A DNA stretch of 64,000 bases from Alkalicoccus halolimnae (GTDB taxonomy: Bacteria > Bacillota > Bacilli > Bacillales > Salisediminibacteriaceae): contig NZ_CP144914.1 in NCBI RefSeq assembly GCF_008014775.2, forward strand, positions 2,604,001 through 2,668,000. The letters are read 5' to 3'. How positions within the stretch are numbered: position 1 is the stretch's first letter; every line of letters begins with the position of its first letter. The position numbers and the translations under genes were made by a program. Below the pieces are notes generated by a model, which was given only the letters and a program-made list of their open reading frames with translations, did no database searches and was not told where the DNA came from. Below, one piece after another: positions 7,210 to 16,242 of the stretch.

Positions 7210-7836
7210 CTAATTAACATACTGAATCGATGAAACATACCAATCGGAGTTCCGCTGCTCAAAAGCTACTTCGACCACTCCGGAAAGGGTCAGTTCTTCC
7301 TCACCGGCTCTGTAAAAAGAGTATTCACTGACGGCCTTGTCCTCGTCCCAATCAAGTGACCGGCGGCTCGTGAAATGGTTCTGGTCCAGCTGCATTAAGT
7401 GAAATGACCGGCTGCTTTTGTCTTCGTGAATAACGAGAAGCTCCTCGTCCTCGACAATATCAATTCCATCTGCTGTCAATTCATCCAGCTGGGAATAATC
7501 CCGTTCATGCATCACCCGGAAAAATTCCAGAGCCATGCTGTGGAGCTCTTCGCGGCTTTCCATCTGTTCGTTAAATTCCTGGCGGCGGTCCAATGACTCC
7601 TGTTTGTACGTGAGAATATCATTTTTCAGTTCCAGATTTTCTTCCCTTAATTCCTTTTCAGCCTCTTCCAGCTCTTTCGTTCGCTCTCTTTCTGCTTCAA
7701 GCTGAGCACTGAGATTTTCATTTGTCTGCGCCATCGATGTTTCATTCTGGTCGGATTCCGGCTCTCCGCTGTTGTCGGAACAGGCTGATAAAGTTATCAG
7801 TCCCGCACAGGCAAACAGTGTATACACGCTCTTCAT
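7210..7836 (-). CDS. lipoprotein with coiled coil, unknown function
   Basis: This 208-residue protein has a type II signal peptide (MKSVYTLFACAGLITLSAC, lipobox LSAC), an acidic Ser/Glu/Asn linker, then a coiled coil (about residues 45-95, rich in E, L, K, R) and a C-terminal globular region (about 100-208) beginning MALEFFRVMHERDYSQL. The C-terminal region has the NTF2-like pattern of small helix plus strands ending WYVSSIQYVN. The start is the second ATG (AGGGTGG 5 nt upstream); the first ATG at 7851 has a poorly spaced site. It would be anchored on the outer face of the membrane. No operon partners. Confidence 0.75.
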   Translation of the reverse strand: MKSVYTLFACAGLITLSACSDNSGEPESDQNETSMAQTNENLSAQLEAERERTKELEEAEKELREENLELKNDILTYKQESLDRRQEFNEQMESREELHSMALEFFRVMHERDYSQLDELTADGIDIVEDEELLVIHEDKSSRSFHLMQLDQNHFTSRRSLDWDEDKAVSEYSFYRAGEEELTLSGVVEVAFEQRNSDWYVSSIQYVN

Positions 7837-7879
7837 TGGCGCCACCCTCATTTCTCCCTGTTTCTGCTTCTCTTAATCA

Positions 7880-8042
7880 TACAAAACTCCCAAACTTTTG
7901 ACTAGTAAAAGTTAAAAAAATCTAAGTTGTTTTCCAGCCGGAAAAGCGTTTCTTTAACAATCATATGGAAAAGACTGCAGTCAAGAACCAGGAAACGCAT
8001 TCACTATTTTCACATAAGACGCCGGACTTTAACACTGCTTAA
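7880..8042. other. short intergenic region between the RND pump terminator and the lipoprotein
   Basis: No gene is supported. It should carry the promoter of the lipoprotein gene (minus strand); I see AT-rich sequence but no confident -35/-10 pair. Confidence 0.3.
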
Positions 8043-8093
8043 AAAAAAGGGCAGCTTCTTCCCGGATCGTCCGGATGAAAAAGCTGCCCTTTC
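8043..8093 (-). terminator. intrinsic terminator of the marR-RND operon
   Basis: AAGGGCAGCTT pairs with AAGCTGCCCTT. On the minus strand the stem is followed by a run of T (complement of the A-run at 8040-8048). Confidence 0.85.
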
Positions 8094-8104
8094 TGCTGCA
8101 GAAT

Positions 8105-11100
8105 TTATTCTTTTTTATTGCTTCGCTTAATTAATTCTTCAAGTACCTGCAGCAGTTCTTCTTTCGACATTTCTTCGGAAGCCGGTTTTTCTTCTTTTCC
8201 GCCTTCGTATTCATCTGTTTCGTAAGGTTTTTCTTTTACTTCCTCAACATTCTCTTCTTCAAAAGAAGCATCCGGCTCCGAATCCACATCTTTATAGAAC
8301 TCGGAAATTTCCGTACGTTTGGAAGACGGGCCGGCAAGCTGCCCGGCGTTTTTCTGCGGCTCTTCTTGTTCTGCATCAAGCAGGTAAGCCGGGACAAGAC
8401 GGCCGTCAGTCGTCATGAATTTTTTGTTCAGATTCCTTGTTTCCTTATCAAACAGGCTGTAAACGACCGGGATAAGGATAAGCGTCAGGAAGGTCGCACT
8501 GATCATACCGCCGATTACGGTAATAGCAAGCGGCTGCTGAATCTCGGAACCTTCGCCGAAGCCGAGAGCGAGCGGCACAAGCGCAAGAATCGTCGTCGAA
8601 GCGGTCATCAGAATCGGGCGGGCCCGGTCTTTTACCCCTTCCACAATCGCATCGTAGCTGCTTAGACCGTACTCTTTCTGCCTGTTAATGTAATCAACGA
8701 GGACAATGGCATTGTTGACCACGATTCCGACGAGAACGATCAGACCGATAAAGCCGGTAACACTGATCGGTGTCTGTGTGATCGTCAGAGCGAGAGCCAC
8801 ACCGATGATGAACAGTGGAACAGTAAACATAACGACAAATGGATATTTCAGTGACTCAAACTGGGCAGCGAGCACAAAGTACACGAGCACAATAGCCAGT
8901 ACGAGCGCAAACAGCAGATCCTGCACTGCATCTTCAAGCAGCTGTTGATCGCCAGTATAGGAGATGGTCGTTTCGTTCGGAAGCCCGTAATCATCGACTG
9001 TATCCTGGACCAGCTCGTTGATTTCACTGAGGTTGTTATCGGACGTAAACGTCAGGTCGAATTGGACGGATTCTTCCTGATCAATACGATTGATCGTTTC
9101 CGGTCCTTCTCCGCGCTCAATTTCCGCTACGTCAGCAAGATCGACAAAGCCGCCTTCCTGGTTGCGGATCTGCAGTTCTTCCAGCGCTTCGACCGTGTCG
9201 ACAAATTCGTCGTCGTAACGGACGTTAACGGACAGAACATCATTTTGTTCTGTGACGATCTGAGTCGCAAGCACTCCACGGGTTTTGCTGTCTACTTCAT
9301 CCGCAATTTGTGCCGGAGACAGTCCTTCGTCTCTCGCTGCGTCATCGTCAATCTGCAGCTGCAGTTCCGGAATCGTATCTTCGTACGTATTGGTTACTTC
9401 CGTAAATTCATTCATGTCTTCAAATTCTTCAAGCAGTTCTCCGGATACTTCTTCAAGCCGCTCCGGATTAGCGTCAGTAAGATCAAAGGTGAACGAGTTC
9501 GGATCCCCTCCGAAGGAAGCATCAATCGAGATACTTACTTCCGCATCAGGAGCTGAACTTTCAATATCACGCCGGATATCTTCCGAAAAGTCGATCGTGG
9601 ATATATCCCGCTGATCAACAGGGACCATGGTCACGTAAACAACCGCCTGATTCCCCTGGCCGTCGCCTCCTGTCGGCCCCTGATCTCCGGTAGCACCGGT
9701 TACGGAGGTATAGCTCTGAATCTGCTGATAACCGTCCAGCTCATCCTCCACGGCCTGAATATCTTCAAATGTTTCTTCAAGCGGTGTTCCTGGTTCGTTT
9801 TCCAGTTCAATCTGCATAAAGCTTTCATCAGTCGCAGGCAGGAACTCTGTCCCAACGGTGGAAACACCGAATCCTCCGCCGATAAGCAGAATGAGCGTAG
9901 CAAGAAAGACGAGCAGGCGGTTTTTCAGCGACCAGCGTGCGGACTTATCAAACACGCGGATAAAGCGGCTCTTCTTTCGTTTCGCCTCTACTTCTTCCGT
10001 TGGTTCTTTCAGCCAGCGGCTCGCAAGCATCGGTACGACCGTCAGAGCGACTGCAAGAGAAGCAAGCAGACTGAAGGAGACAGTCAAGGCAAATTCCCTG
10101 AACAGGTTTCCGACGATACCACTGATAAACACAACCGGCAGAAAGACTGAAATCGTCGTCAGCGTACTTGCCGTAATCGCTGTCGCCACTTCTTTCGTTC
10201 CGTCTGCCGCAGCAAGACGCGGTGTTTTTTTCATCGAGAGATGCCGGTAAATGTTTTCAATAACAACAATCGAGTTATCGACGAGCATCCCGATACCGAG
10301 AGCCAGCCCCCCGAGTGTCATAATGTTAAGCGAGAAGTTCGTAAAGTAGAGAAGAACGAACGTAACGATAACGGAAAATGGTATCGCAATTCCTATGAGC
10401 AGCGGTGTTTTCACGCTGCGCAGGAAGAAAAACAGCACGATCATAGCGATAATTCCCCCGCCGATCAGGGCAAGTGAAACGCTGGAAACTGCGTCCTCAA
10501 TATATTCTCCCTGATTAAAGAGAACATCTGCTTCCAGATCTTCATAGTTATTGGAAGCGAGCAGGTCATCCAGTTCATCCATAAAGTCAGCGGCTACGGT
10601 AGCTGTATTTGCTTCCGACTGCTGCTGGACGTTCATAAGAATAGCATCGTCCTGGTTCGTACGGGTAATCACGTCATTTGGTTCCGGTCCCCGTTCCACC
10701 GTTGCCACATCTGCTACAGTGACTGTTTCTGTATCCCCGTCTTCCTCTTCAGGAGGATTTTCTGTGAGTACGATATTTTCAATGTCTTCAAGGGTATTCA
10801 TTTCAAACAGTACCCGGGTCGTAATTTCCTCTCCGCCGTCTTCCACGATACCACCCGGGGCAGTAACGTTATGGGATTGGAGGACCTGGGCTACATCCGA
10901 CTGATCCAGACCGTTGTCTGTCATCTCTTCCTGGTCAAGTGTAATCTCGATCTCTTCCACTGCTTCCCCGTCAAGATCCACAGAGGCTACACCATCTACT
11001 CGGAGCAGGTCATTTTCCATATCAGCGACGAGGTCGTCGATATCGGTGGAATCATCACTTGCGGATAAGGAAAGCTGGATAATAGGAAACTGATCCGGGT

Positions 11101-11488
11101 CTATTTTTATAAACTGCGGATTTGCAGCTCCATCCGGAAGCTGGGTCTGATTCATGGATGTAATAATGTCGTTTTCCACATCATCGATGGAGGTCGTCCA
11201 CGCAAATTCCAGCACCGTCAGCGACTGCCCTTCCATCGAAATACTGCTGACCGTATTTAATCCGGGAACGGTCGATAAACTCTGTTCGAGCGGTCTGGAT
11301 ACCTGGTCGGCCACCTCCTGAGGTCCCGCGTCATCGTAAGAGGTAACGACAGCTGCAATCGGCGCGTCTATTTCCGGAAGCAGTTTAAGCGGGATGTTCG
11401 TCAGGGAAACAAATCCCAAAACTAAAAATAAGGCCATGGTGACAAGTGTAAACACCGGTCTCCTGATCGAAAAATTGGTTATCTTCAT
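8105..11488 (-). CDS. RND family efflux transporter (AcrB/SwrC-like)
   Basis: A 1127-residue proton-driven efflux pump, close in plan to B. subtilis SwrC (YerP), which exports surfactin-like amphiphiles. TM1 starts at once (FSIRRPVFTLVTMALFLVLG); two large extracytoplasmic loops follow TM1 and TM7, giving the 12-helix RND topology. TM4 carries GIGMLVDNSIVVIENIYRH, with one Asp where AcrB has an Asp pair, as in other Gram-positive RND pumps. The C-terminus has a long acidic cytoplasmic tail (about 110 residues, rich in Glu and Lys) beyond the family core. The loops are very acidic, consistent with high external salt. The start overlaps the marR stop (ATGA), so the two genes are translationally coupled. 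No membrane-fusion partner is present. Confidence 0.93.
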   Translation of the reverse strand: MKITNFSIRRPVFTLVTMALFLVLGFVSLTNIPLKLLPEIDAPIAAVVTSYDDAGPQEVADQVSRPLEQSLSTVPGLNTVSSISMEGQSLTVLEFAWTTSIDDVENDIITSMNQTQLPDGAANPQFIKIDPDQFPIIQLSLSASDDSTDIDDLVADMENDLLRVDGVASVDLDGEAVEEIEITLDQEEMTDNGLDQSDVAQVLQSHNVTAPGGIVEDGGEEITTRVLFEMNTLEDIENIVLTENPPEEEDGDTETVTVADVATVERGPEPNDVITRTNQDDAILMNVQQQSEANTATVAADFMDELDDLLASNNYEDLEADVLFNQGEYIEDAVSSVSLALIGGGIIAMIVLFFFLRSVKTPLLIGIAIPFSVIVTFVLLYFTNFSLNIMTLGGLALGIGMLVDNSIVVIENIYRHLSMKKTPRLAAADGTKEVATAITASTLTTISVFLPVVFISGIVGNLFREFALTVSFSLLASLAVALTVVPMLASRWLKEPTEEVEAKRKKSRFIRVFDKSARWSLKNRLLVFLATLILLIGGGFGVSTVGTEFLPATDESFMQIELENEPGTPLEETFEDIQAVEDELDGYQQIQSYTSVTGATGDQGPTGGDGQGNQAVVYVTMVPVDQRDISTIDFSEDIRRDIESSAPDAEVSISIDASFGGDPNSFTFDLTDANPERLEEVSGELLEEFEDMNEFTEVTNTYEDTIPELQLQIDDDAARDEGLSPAQIADEVDSKTRGVLATQIVTEQNDVLSVNVRYDDEFVDTVEALEELQIRNQEGGFVDLADVAEIERGEGPETINRIDQEESVQFDLTFTSDNNLSEINELVQDTVDDYGLPNETTISYTGDQQLLEDAVQDLLFALVLAIVLVYFVLAAQFESLKYPFVVMFTVPLFIIGVALALTITQTPISVTGFIGLIVLVGIVVNNAIVLVDYINRQKEYGLSSYDAIVEGVKDRARPILMTASTTILALVPLALGFGEGSEIQQPLAITVIGGMISATFLTLILIPVVYSLFDKETRNLNKKFMTTDGRLVPAYLLDAEQEEPQKNAGQLAGPSSKRTEISEFYKDVDSEPDASFEEENVEEVKEKPYETDEYEGGKEEKPASEEMSKEELLQVLEELIKRSNKKE

Positions 11489-11937
11489 GCTTCGTCTCCT
11501 TTCTTCTGGCTGTCCTGAATCAGTTTATGCAGTTTGGAGAACGCATCCCGCATCGCATCCAGATCTTCTTCCGGCAGCTTAACTAAGTATTTTTCCATTA
11601 TGGTCAATCGTCTTTCTTCCATATGTTCCAGCATCTCCAGACCTTCTGCCTGCAGCTTCAGCACGGTACTGCGCCGGTTTTCTTCATCGACTGAGCGTTC
11701 CAGAAGGTGCAGCTGTTCCATTTTCGCTGCCATCTGGCTGACGGCACTGGCTGACACGTTCATATAATGAGCCAGTTCCTTTACGCGCGTCACCTTTTTC
11801 TTGCCGATCAGATACATCATCAGCTGCTGGTTCGATGAAAGCTCATTTTCGTAGCCGCTTCCAAATTCATACTGAAGCGTCAGGCTGATGTCGACCATAT
11901 ACTGCTCAATTTCGTCTATTATTTTTTGTTTTTCCAT
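11485..11937 (-). CDS. MarR family transcriptional regulator
   Basis: A 150-residue winged-helix regulator. The DNA-binding core is VKELAHYMNVSASAVSQMAAKMEQLHLLER followed by wing residues VDEENRRSTVLKL. The start is the second Met (MEKQK), with GGGGTG 5 nt upstream. Directly upstream of the RND pump with a 4-bp overlap, it is almost certainly the local, autoregulated repressor of the pump. AT-rich inverted repeats just before the gene (TTAATCGTTAA at 11962-11972 and ACTATTAAGT at about 11952-11961) are candidate operators. The ligand is unknown. Confidence 0.9.
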   Translation of the reverse strand: MEKQKIIDEIEQYMVDISLTLQYEFGSGYENELSSNQQLMMYLIGKKKVTRVKELAHYMNVSASAVSQMAAKMEQLHLLERSVDEENRRSTVLKLQAEGLEMLEHMEERRLTIMEKYLVKLPEEDLDAMRDAFSKLHKLIQDSQKKGDEA

Positions 11938-12156
11938 GACACACCCCATAAACTATTAAGTAATTTAACGATTAACTTTCTAAACTATAAATGGTGGGAA
12001 GTAAAAATGTCAAAAGATAAAACCTGAGTATATAAAACAAATAATCCAGGTTTCACAAGATTGTCAAATTGGATTATGCCCAGATATAAAATAAATTTAG
12101 ATACGCTCGTATCCAAAAAGATAAGTTTGGAGAAGTTCGAAAATAAAGGCCTAATT
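11938..12156. other. intergenic region holding the marR-RND promoter and operator candidates
   Basis: No gene. The first 40 bp contain small AT-rich palindromes suited to a MarR dimer. The rest is AT-rich and unremarkable. Confidence 0.4.
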
Positions 12157-12204
12157 AAAACGCTTCCGGCCGTCCTGACGAAACAGAACGCTGGAAGCGC
12201 TTTT
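12157..12204 (-). terminator. intrinsic terminator downstream of the rhodopsin gene
   Basis: CGCTTCC and GGAAGCG form the stem with a 20-nt-plus loop; AAAA and TTTT flanks allow termination on either strand. It lies about 80 bp after the rhodopsin stop codon. Confidence 0.7.
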
Positions 12205-12285
12205 AATAGTTTTGATAATGGATAGTTACATCCCCTTCCTTATTCTTAGAAATGCAGACAGTCCTCTATTTCTCATTTGCAGAAA

Positions 12286-13041
12286 CTAAGGAGTATTTGT
12301 ATTCTGTTTATTTGAAAGATTAGACATAGCCTTGACTGCGAAAAAGGCTACAAGACCAAATCCAACCTTATTAGTTAAATCCGCAACATTGTAAATCAGT
12401 TCCCGGACGAGCTGAACTTCAATACCCGATGATAACAATGTTACCGCGTAGCCTATCGGGTAAATGGCCCAGCCAACTAAAATGAAAAGCCGCATGTTGA
12501 GAAGGGCTTTTTTGATAGGGGCCGGCCTTTTTTGCGCTGCTTCTGTCACAGTAGTATACAAAAGGTAAATAATATAGATCCAGGCTACAGTTCCGATAAC
12601 GAAGCTCCATAAGCCGAGCTGCGTAAAACCACCTGCTGTGTTGATAGACGTTTCTCCGATGTAACCGGATACGATCATAATCACATCAGCACTCAGCAGT
12701 TTTACTAGAAGAAGATTTCCAATTCTGCCCTTTAAACTTAACAGGAGCGGGAATTTCACTAGTAATAAAGGCGTAGTGATAAGCCAGTCAATATAACGAA
12801 TTTCTGTTGGAAACGTCTCTATTTCAGAAACTAAACCGGATGTTCCAACCGCATCTTTCATGAAAAAATAGTGTACTGCTGCAACAAATGTTACAAGAGC
12901 AGCAACAGTAGCGGTTGAACGATATTCAGGATTTAGACTGCTGCGTTCAACGAGGAAGTACAAAGTACCGGCGGCCATCCCTACAAATCCTACCCAGAAC
13001 ATATACTGTGTTGCAAGTACTAAAAAGCTTACTTCTTCCAT
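12286..13041 (-). CDS. microbial rhodopsin, light-driven outward proton pump of the Exiguobacterium (DTK) type
   Basis: A 251-residue seven-helix retinal protein. Helix C reads RYIDWLITTPLLLVKF: R82, D85 (proton acceptor), T89 and K96 where bacteriorhodopsin has donor D96. Helix G reads DLTNKVGFG: D221 and Schiff-base K225. H57 in helix B (VAAVHYFF) matches the His that pairs with the acceptor Asp in Exiguobacterium sibiricum rhodopsin; numbering agrees at H57, D85, K96 and K225. L93 at the colour-tuning site suggests green absorption. The start follows AGGAGG. The gene is monocistronic and the window has no blh/brp or carotenoid genes, so retinal must be made elsewhere or taken up. Proton pumping is inferred from the residues and fits an alkaliphile needing proton-motive force. 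Confidence 0.96.
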   Translation of the reverse strand: MEEVSFLVLATQYMFWVGFVGMAAGTLYFLVERSSLNPEYRSTATVAALVTFVAAVHYFFMKDAVGTSGLVSEIETFPTEIRYIDWLITTPLLLVKFPLLLSLKGRIGNLLLVKLLSADVIMIVSGYIGETSINTAGGFTQLGLWSFVIGTVAWIYIIYLLYTTVTEAAQKRPAPIKKALLNMRLFILVGWAIYPIGYAVTLLSSGIEVQLVRELIYNVADLTNKVGFGLVAFFAVKAMSNLSNKQNTNTP

Positions 13042-13720
13042 TTTATTTTCCTCCTGATATACATGCTTTCGTTTATAATGATGGGAGAATTAAACATCAG
13101 CTATTCAACTGACACTAATTTGAAATCATAAAAGAATAGGAATGAGCACAGTCATCGTTTCATAGTTAACAGTCAAAAGATCGACAAGAAAGATTTTATT
13201 TAAGACCATCGATCCCAAATAAATTTTGGAAACTCTTTTACATGAAATGAGAAACCTTCCTATTACTTTTACATTGTCATCACCTCCCTTACTAGTATTC
13301 GACCGCTTATGTATTGGAAGGGGGCTTCAATTTCTCTGCACTCAATTTCATCTTTGGCAGCCTGCTTGGACAGTTATCCTGCTCTTACTTTTTTATTTAT
13401 ATTCCATTTTACACCAGCATAATGAATTTTGAGGAAAGGCTCCTGACTTTTGTCCTTGTCAACATGAATTTGTCTTAATTATATTTAAAAGTCAGAATTT
13501 TTAAAAATTATTAAGCTTGTTTTTCTGTCCCTAGATGGACTTATCACCATAAGACCTATAAACATATGCTCTATTAAAGATTGTTGTTGATAGAGAAGAA
13601 AAATCCACTTCATTTCACCTGACACAAGTGTTCTAAAAACTATATGGAATGATTCCTGGGCTGCAAAGACAGCGAGAAAGGAATTAGTTGAGACCACCCC
13701 GCGTCCGATGTATTCAACTA
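13042..13720. other. long intergenic region upstream of the rhodopsin gene
   Basis: About 680 bp without a convincing gene. A plus-strand frame at 13226-13432 lacks a ribosome site and family resemblance. The part nearest the rhodopsin gene should hold its promoter (TTATAA near 13075). The block at about 13540-13712 has the layout of an eroded family 1 element (TAGATGGACTTATCACC ... AAAGGAATTAGTTGAGACC against AAGGAATTAGCTGAGGCC of copy A). Confidence 0.4.
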
Positions 13721-13751
13721 AAAAAAGCCAACCTCGAAAGGCGGCCTTTTT
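13721..13751. terminator. probable intrinsic terminator
   Basis: AAAAAAGCC ... GGCCTTTTT stem just past the stop of the His-rich membrane protein gene (minus strand). Confidence 0.65.
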
Positions 13752-14184
13752 ATGGATAGGTCATCGTTGTTTCTATCGGCTTCTCTTCATGCATTAAGGC
13801 ACGGTGATCGTTCGTATAAAGAGAGACTGTTATTTCCAACGCTTCCTCCTTCATCTGCCCGAGCTGATAACGTTCTCCGTAAAGCCGGCTTTCCTTTTCT
13901 CCATTCACATAAATATGGGCGTGCCCTTCGTGATAACCGGCATTCTTTTCCGAACTCCGAACGAAAGAAAAATGTTCCGTGTTTATCCTGATTTCGTGCG
14001 TTCCGTCTGCTTTTTCAACAATTTCCCCGTCCACGGCAGGCACATTCTCCTCTTCTGCAGGAATATCAATTTCCCCGTGGTCGTGGCTGTCCATCGTAAA
14101 ATGGCTGTTCAGCGTATAAAAATAAAGAGTAACTCCCACTCCGGTAAACAGCACAATAAAACTTATGATCCGGTAAAGAGACAT
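13750..14184 (-). CDS. membrane-anchored extracytoplasmic protein, His-rich, unknown function
   Basis: A 144-residue protein with an N-terminal membrane anchor (residues 5-24) and an acidic exposed domain. Histidines cluster in MDSHDHGE just outside the membrane and in YHEGHAHIYVNGEKESRLYGERYQLG. The second block, GHAHIYVNG-x-RLYG-x(n)-NDH, is the core of a small beta domain seen in exported bacterial proteins; metal binding is plausible but not shown. The gene follows the DUF2243 membrane protein directly (the stop and start are one base apart), so the two likely work together in the envelope. Confidence 0.7.
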   Translation of the reverse strand: MSLYRIISFIVLFTGVGVTLYFYTLNSHFTMDSHDHGEIDIPAEEENVPAVDGEIVEKADGTHEIRINTEHFSFVRSSEKNAGYHEGHAHIYVNGEKESRLYGERYQLGQMKEEALEITVSLYTNDHRALMHEEKPIETTMTYP

Positions 14185-14185
14185 C

Positions 14186-14632
14186 TTATTTTTTCAGTCC
14201 TTTTCTAATCAGAAATCCTGCAATAAGAAGAACGGCCCCGCTTGCGAGAAAACCAAAATCGTAAAGGAGAGGTACTGCGGCATCGGGCCTGACCCGGTGA
14301 ATCTGCAGAATATGGTGGTTAGTGATTCCTTCTACGAGATTAAAAATTCCCCCGCCGATCAGAAACTGGGCGGTCATGAGCCGAAATCCCCTTCCGAGCT
14401 GCTCTGGTCTTCCACCGAGCCAAAGAATTACCGCTCCTGCTATGAGCGTGATCGTAACGGCAAGATGAAACAGGCCGTCGCTGATAATCTGCATGGTCCG
14501 GCTCGTATCCATGATGACGCTGTGCCACTGGAGAAGCTGATGAAAAACAATGCCGTCCATCGCTCCCAGAAAGCCAAAGCCGAGCAGGAAACTGCCTATA
14601 CTGATAAATTTCGCTTTTTGTGCGGGTGACAT
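14186..14632 (-). CDS. DUF2243 family membrane protein
   Basis: A 148-residue, four-helix membrane protein with the family signature GAMDGIVFHQLLQWH near the N-terminus and GGGIFNLVEGITNHHILQIHRVR in the third segment. Conserved histidines in or near the helices suggest a heme or metal site, but the family has no assigned function. It is first of a two-gene unit with the His-rich anchored protein. Confidence 0.85.
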   Translation of the reverse strand: MSPAQKAKFISIGSFLLGFGFLGAMDGIVFHQLLQWHSVIMDTSRTMQIISDGLFHLAVTITLIAGAVILWLGGRPEQLGRGFRLMTAQFLIGGGIFNLVEGITNHHILQIHRVRPDAAVPLLYDFGFLASGAVLLIAGFLIRKGLKK

Positions 14633-14711
14633 GATTTTACTCCTTTCTCAATCGTCTGTTTATTTGTTTCTTACCTCTTTTCCAGGTTTATTCAAACATT
14701 TAAATACTAAA

Positions 14712-14741
14712 GCCCCCGGAAAGAATCCGGAGGCCTGTTTT
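14712..14741 (-). terminator. intrinsic terminator after the bdbC operon
   Basis: GCCcCCGGA pairs with TCCGGaGGC; on the minus strand the stem is followed by TTTAGT. Confidence 0.75.
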
Positions 14742-14881
14742 CATATTTACTACATAAGAGGACCATCTATATTTAAGTCCGTTTCTGTAACCAGCAGCCT
14801 TCGTTCCCTGTGAAACAAAGGCTCCGGAAAGTTGAGAAATTTTCAAATAATAAGATCAATCTCAATTAGAGTGATCAAAAT

Positions 14882-15142
14882 TTAAAGAATAAAAACAGCC
14901 GCTGCGATCGCTAGAACCCCGACACCTGTCATCTGCAGGGAAGCTGAAGATGGGTTCTTCATGAAAGTCCTCCATAAATAAAAGTAGAGACCGACCATTA
15001 AGACCATAAAAATAATACCGTCTATAAATGGAGATATAAAGGCAGGATCAGTCGATTCGTTATAAATTCCGTAATTAATACTCATTGCTGCGATCCAGCC
15101 GATAAGAATCGAGAGCCCGACCCATAATAAAAGTTTCTGCAT
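14882..15142 (-). CDS. small membrane protein, unknown
   Basis: An 86-residue protein with three hydrophobic segments (about 4-22, 38-58, 69-86) and no recognisable motif. GAAAGGAGG precedes the ATG. It is the last gene of the bdbC/thioredoxin unit (16 bp spacing), so a role in envelope redox or an associated respiratory function is possible but only by context. Confidence 0.6.
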   Translation of the reverse strand: MQKLLLWVGLSILIGWIAAMSINYGIYNESTDPAFISPFIDGIIFMVLMVGLYFYLWRTFMKNPSSASLQMTGVGVLAIAAAVFIL

Positions 15143-15157
15143 GACTGTTCCTCCTTT

Positions 15158-15628
15158 CTATTCGTTGGCTGCCTGTTCAAAAAAAGCTTCGTAAGTTTCT
15201 TTGCCGTACATGCCGCTGATCCGGTCTGCTTCCTCCCCGTTTTCAAAATAAATCACTGTCGGCGTTCCTTCAATCCCGTAATCATCCCATCCTTGATCAA
15301 ATTCAAGGATATTGTACAGTTCCAGATCCACATTCATATCTTCAGCGAGCGGTACAATAACAGGGGTCGTTTCATTGCAGTACTGACACTGTCCGCTGTA
15401 GAAATAAACCATAGCTGAACCGTCTTCGTCGAGCCTGCTGTCGAGCTCTTCAGGCAGAATGATATTTTCGTAAAGCGGGTTATCGAGCTGATCGATCGTT
15501 TCCTGATGAAGCGAATCGAGCCCGAAAGGATTCCCCTGGGCAGCCTGTTCGTTTTGATACGACGTAACAAAAATAAGGGCGGCAAAAATAACGACCACCA
15601 CTCCGCCGATCATAAGTAATTTTTTCAT
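15158..15628 (-). CDS. membrane-anchored thioredoxin-fold protein
   Basis: A 156-residue protein with an N-terminal anchor helix (4-22) and an external thioredoxin-like domain: active site C81-Q-Y-C84 after MVYFYSG and the cis-Pro loop EGTPTVIYF. It overlaps bdbC by 4 bp (ATGA). The DsbB-like BdbC normally reoxidises a DsbA-like partner; this protein is the probable partner, although it lacks the larger helical insert of BdbD and is closer to short thioredoxins. It acts on exported proteins. Confidence 0.88.
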   Translation of the reverse strand: MKKLLMIGGVVVVIFAALIFVTSYQNEQAAQGNPFGLDSLHQETIDQLDNPLYENIILPEELDSRLDEDGSAMVYFYSGQCQYCNETTPVIVPLAEDMNVDLELYNILEFDQGWDDYGIEGTPTVIYFENGEEADRISGMYGKETYEAFFEQAANE

Positions 15629-16053
15629 TCGTTTCTCCTCTTTTCTCCGCGAATGACCAGCACAAGCAGAATACTGATTATCGTAAATGCTGTCAGGGCA
15701 AGAAATGGAATCGTGATAAAGCCTGCAGCGTTAATATACTGAGCATTACACGGAACAACCCCGCAGACTTCTCCTGCTTCCTGCAAAGCCGGCACTTTCT
15801 GCAGCAGGTAATGATACAAAGAAAAACCGCCGCCGATAATTGCAAGCGGCAGAGCATAGTAAGCGTGAGCCGCCTCTTTTCGAATAACGGCAACCGCTAA
15901 AGTGATAACCAGCGGATACATAAATATGCGCTGTACCCAGCACAGTTCACAAGGTACATATCGCTGCACTTCTGAAAAATAAAGCGAACCGAGCACTGCC
16001 GTCAGCGCCACGGTCCAGGCGGAAGCGAGCAGCGTTTCTGTTTGGTTTTTCAT
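15625..16053 (-). CDS. bdbC: disulfide bond formation protein, DsbB/BdbC family
   Basis: A 142-residue membrane protein with four helices. The two cysteine pairs expected of DsbB-type quinone-linked oxidases are present: C35-E-L-C38 (YVPCELCWVQRI) and C97/C102 (EVCGVVPCN). It transfers electrons from the partner thiol protein to quinone, and so drives disulfide formation in exported proteins such as pilins or competence proteins. It is the first gene of a three-gene unit. Confidence 0.93.
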   Translation of the reverse strand: MKNQTETLLASAWTVALTAVLGSLYFSEVQRYVPCELCWVQRIFMYPLVITLAVAVIRKEAAHAYYALPLAIIGGGFSLYHYLLQKVPALQEAGEVCGVVPCNAQYINAAGFITIPFLALTAFTIISILLVLVIRGEKRRNE

Positions 16054-16242
16054 GCTATCTCCCCTGTCTTCCTAAACTATAGCGAAGCAGATAACGTTTG
16101 TAAAGACCGGGCTCCTTACGTTTACTACTGAGACTTTCTCATTAGAAAAATCCGGGGACTTTCCGACTGCAAAGCTCATGTTTGAGGAAATTTTCCGCGG
16201 GGAAAAGGTGATTAAATACTCAAATAAAAGGGGGAAATAATT

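Noticed and set aside
12286..13041. Sensory rhodopsin or xenorhodopsin
   Set aside because: The D85/T89/K96 set with H57 is that of the outward proton pump of Exiguobacterium type, and no transducer gene is adjacent.
13226..13432. Small plus-strand membrane protein gene upstream of the rhodopsin
   Set aside because: No ribosome site, no family resemblance, and the region is AT-rich with repeat debris.
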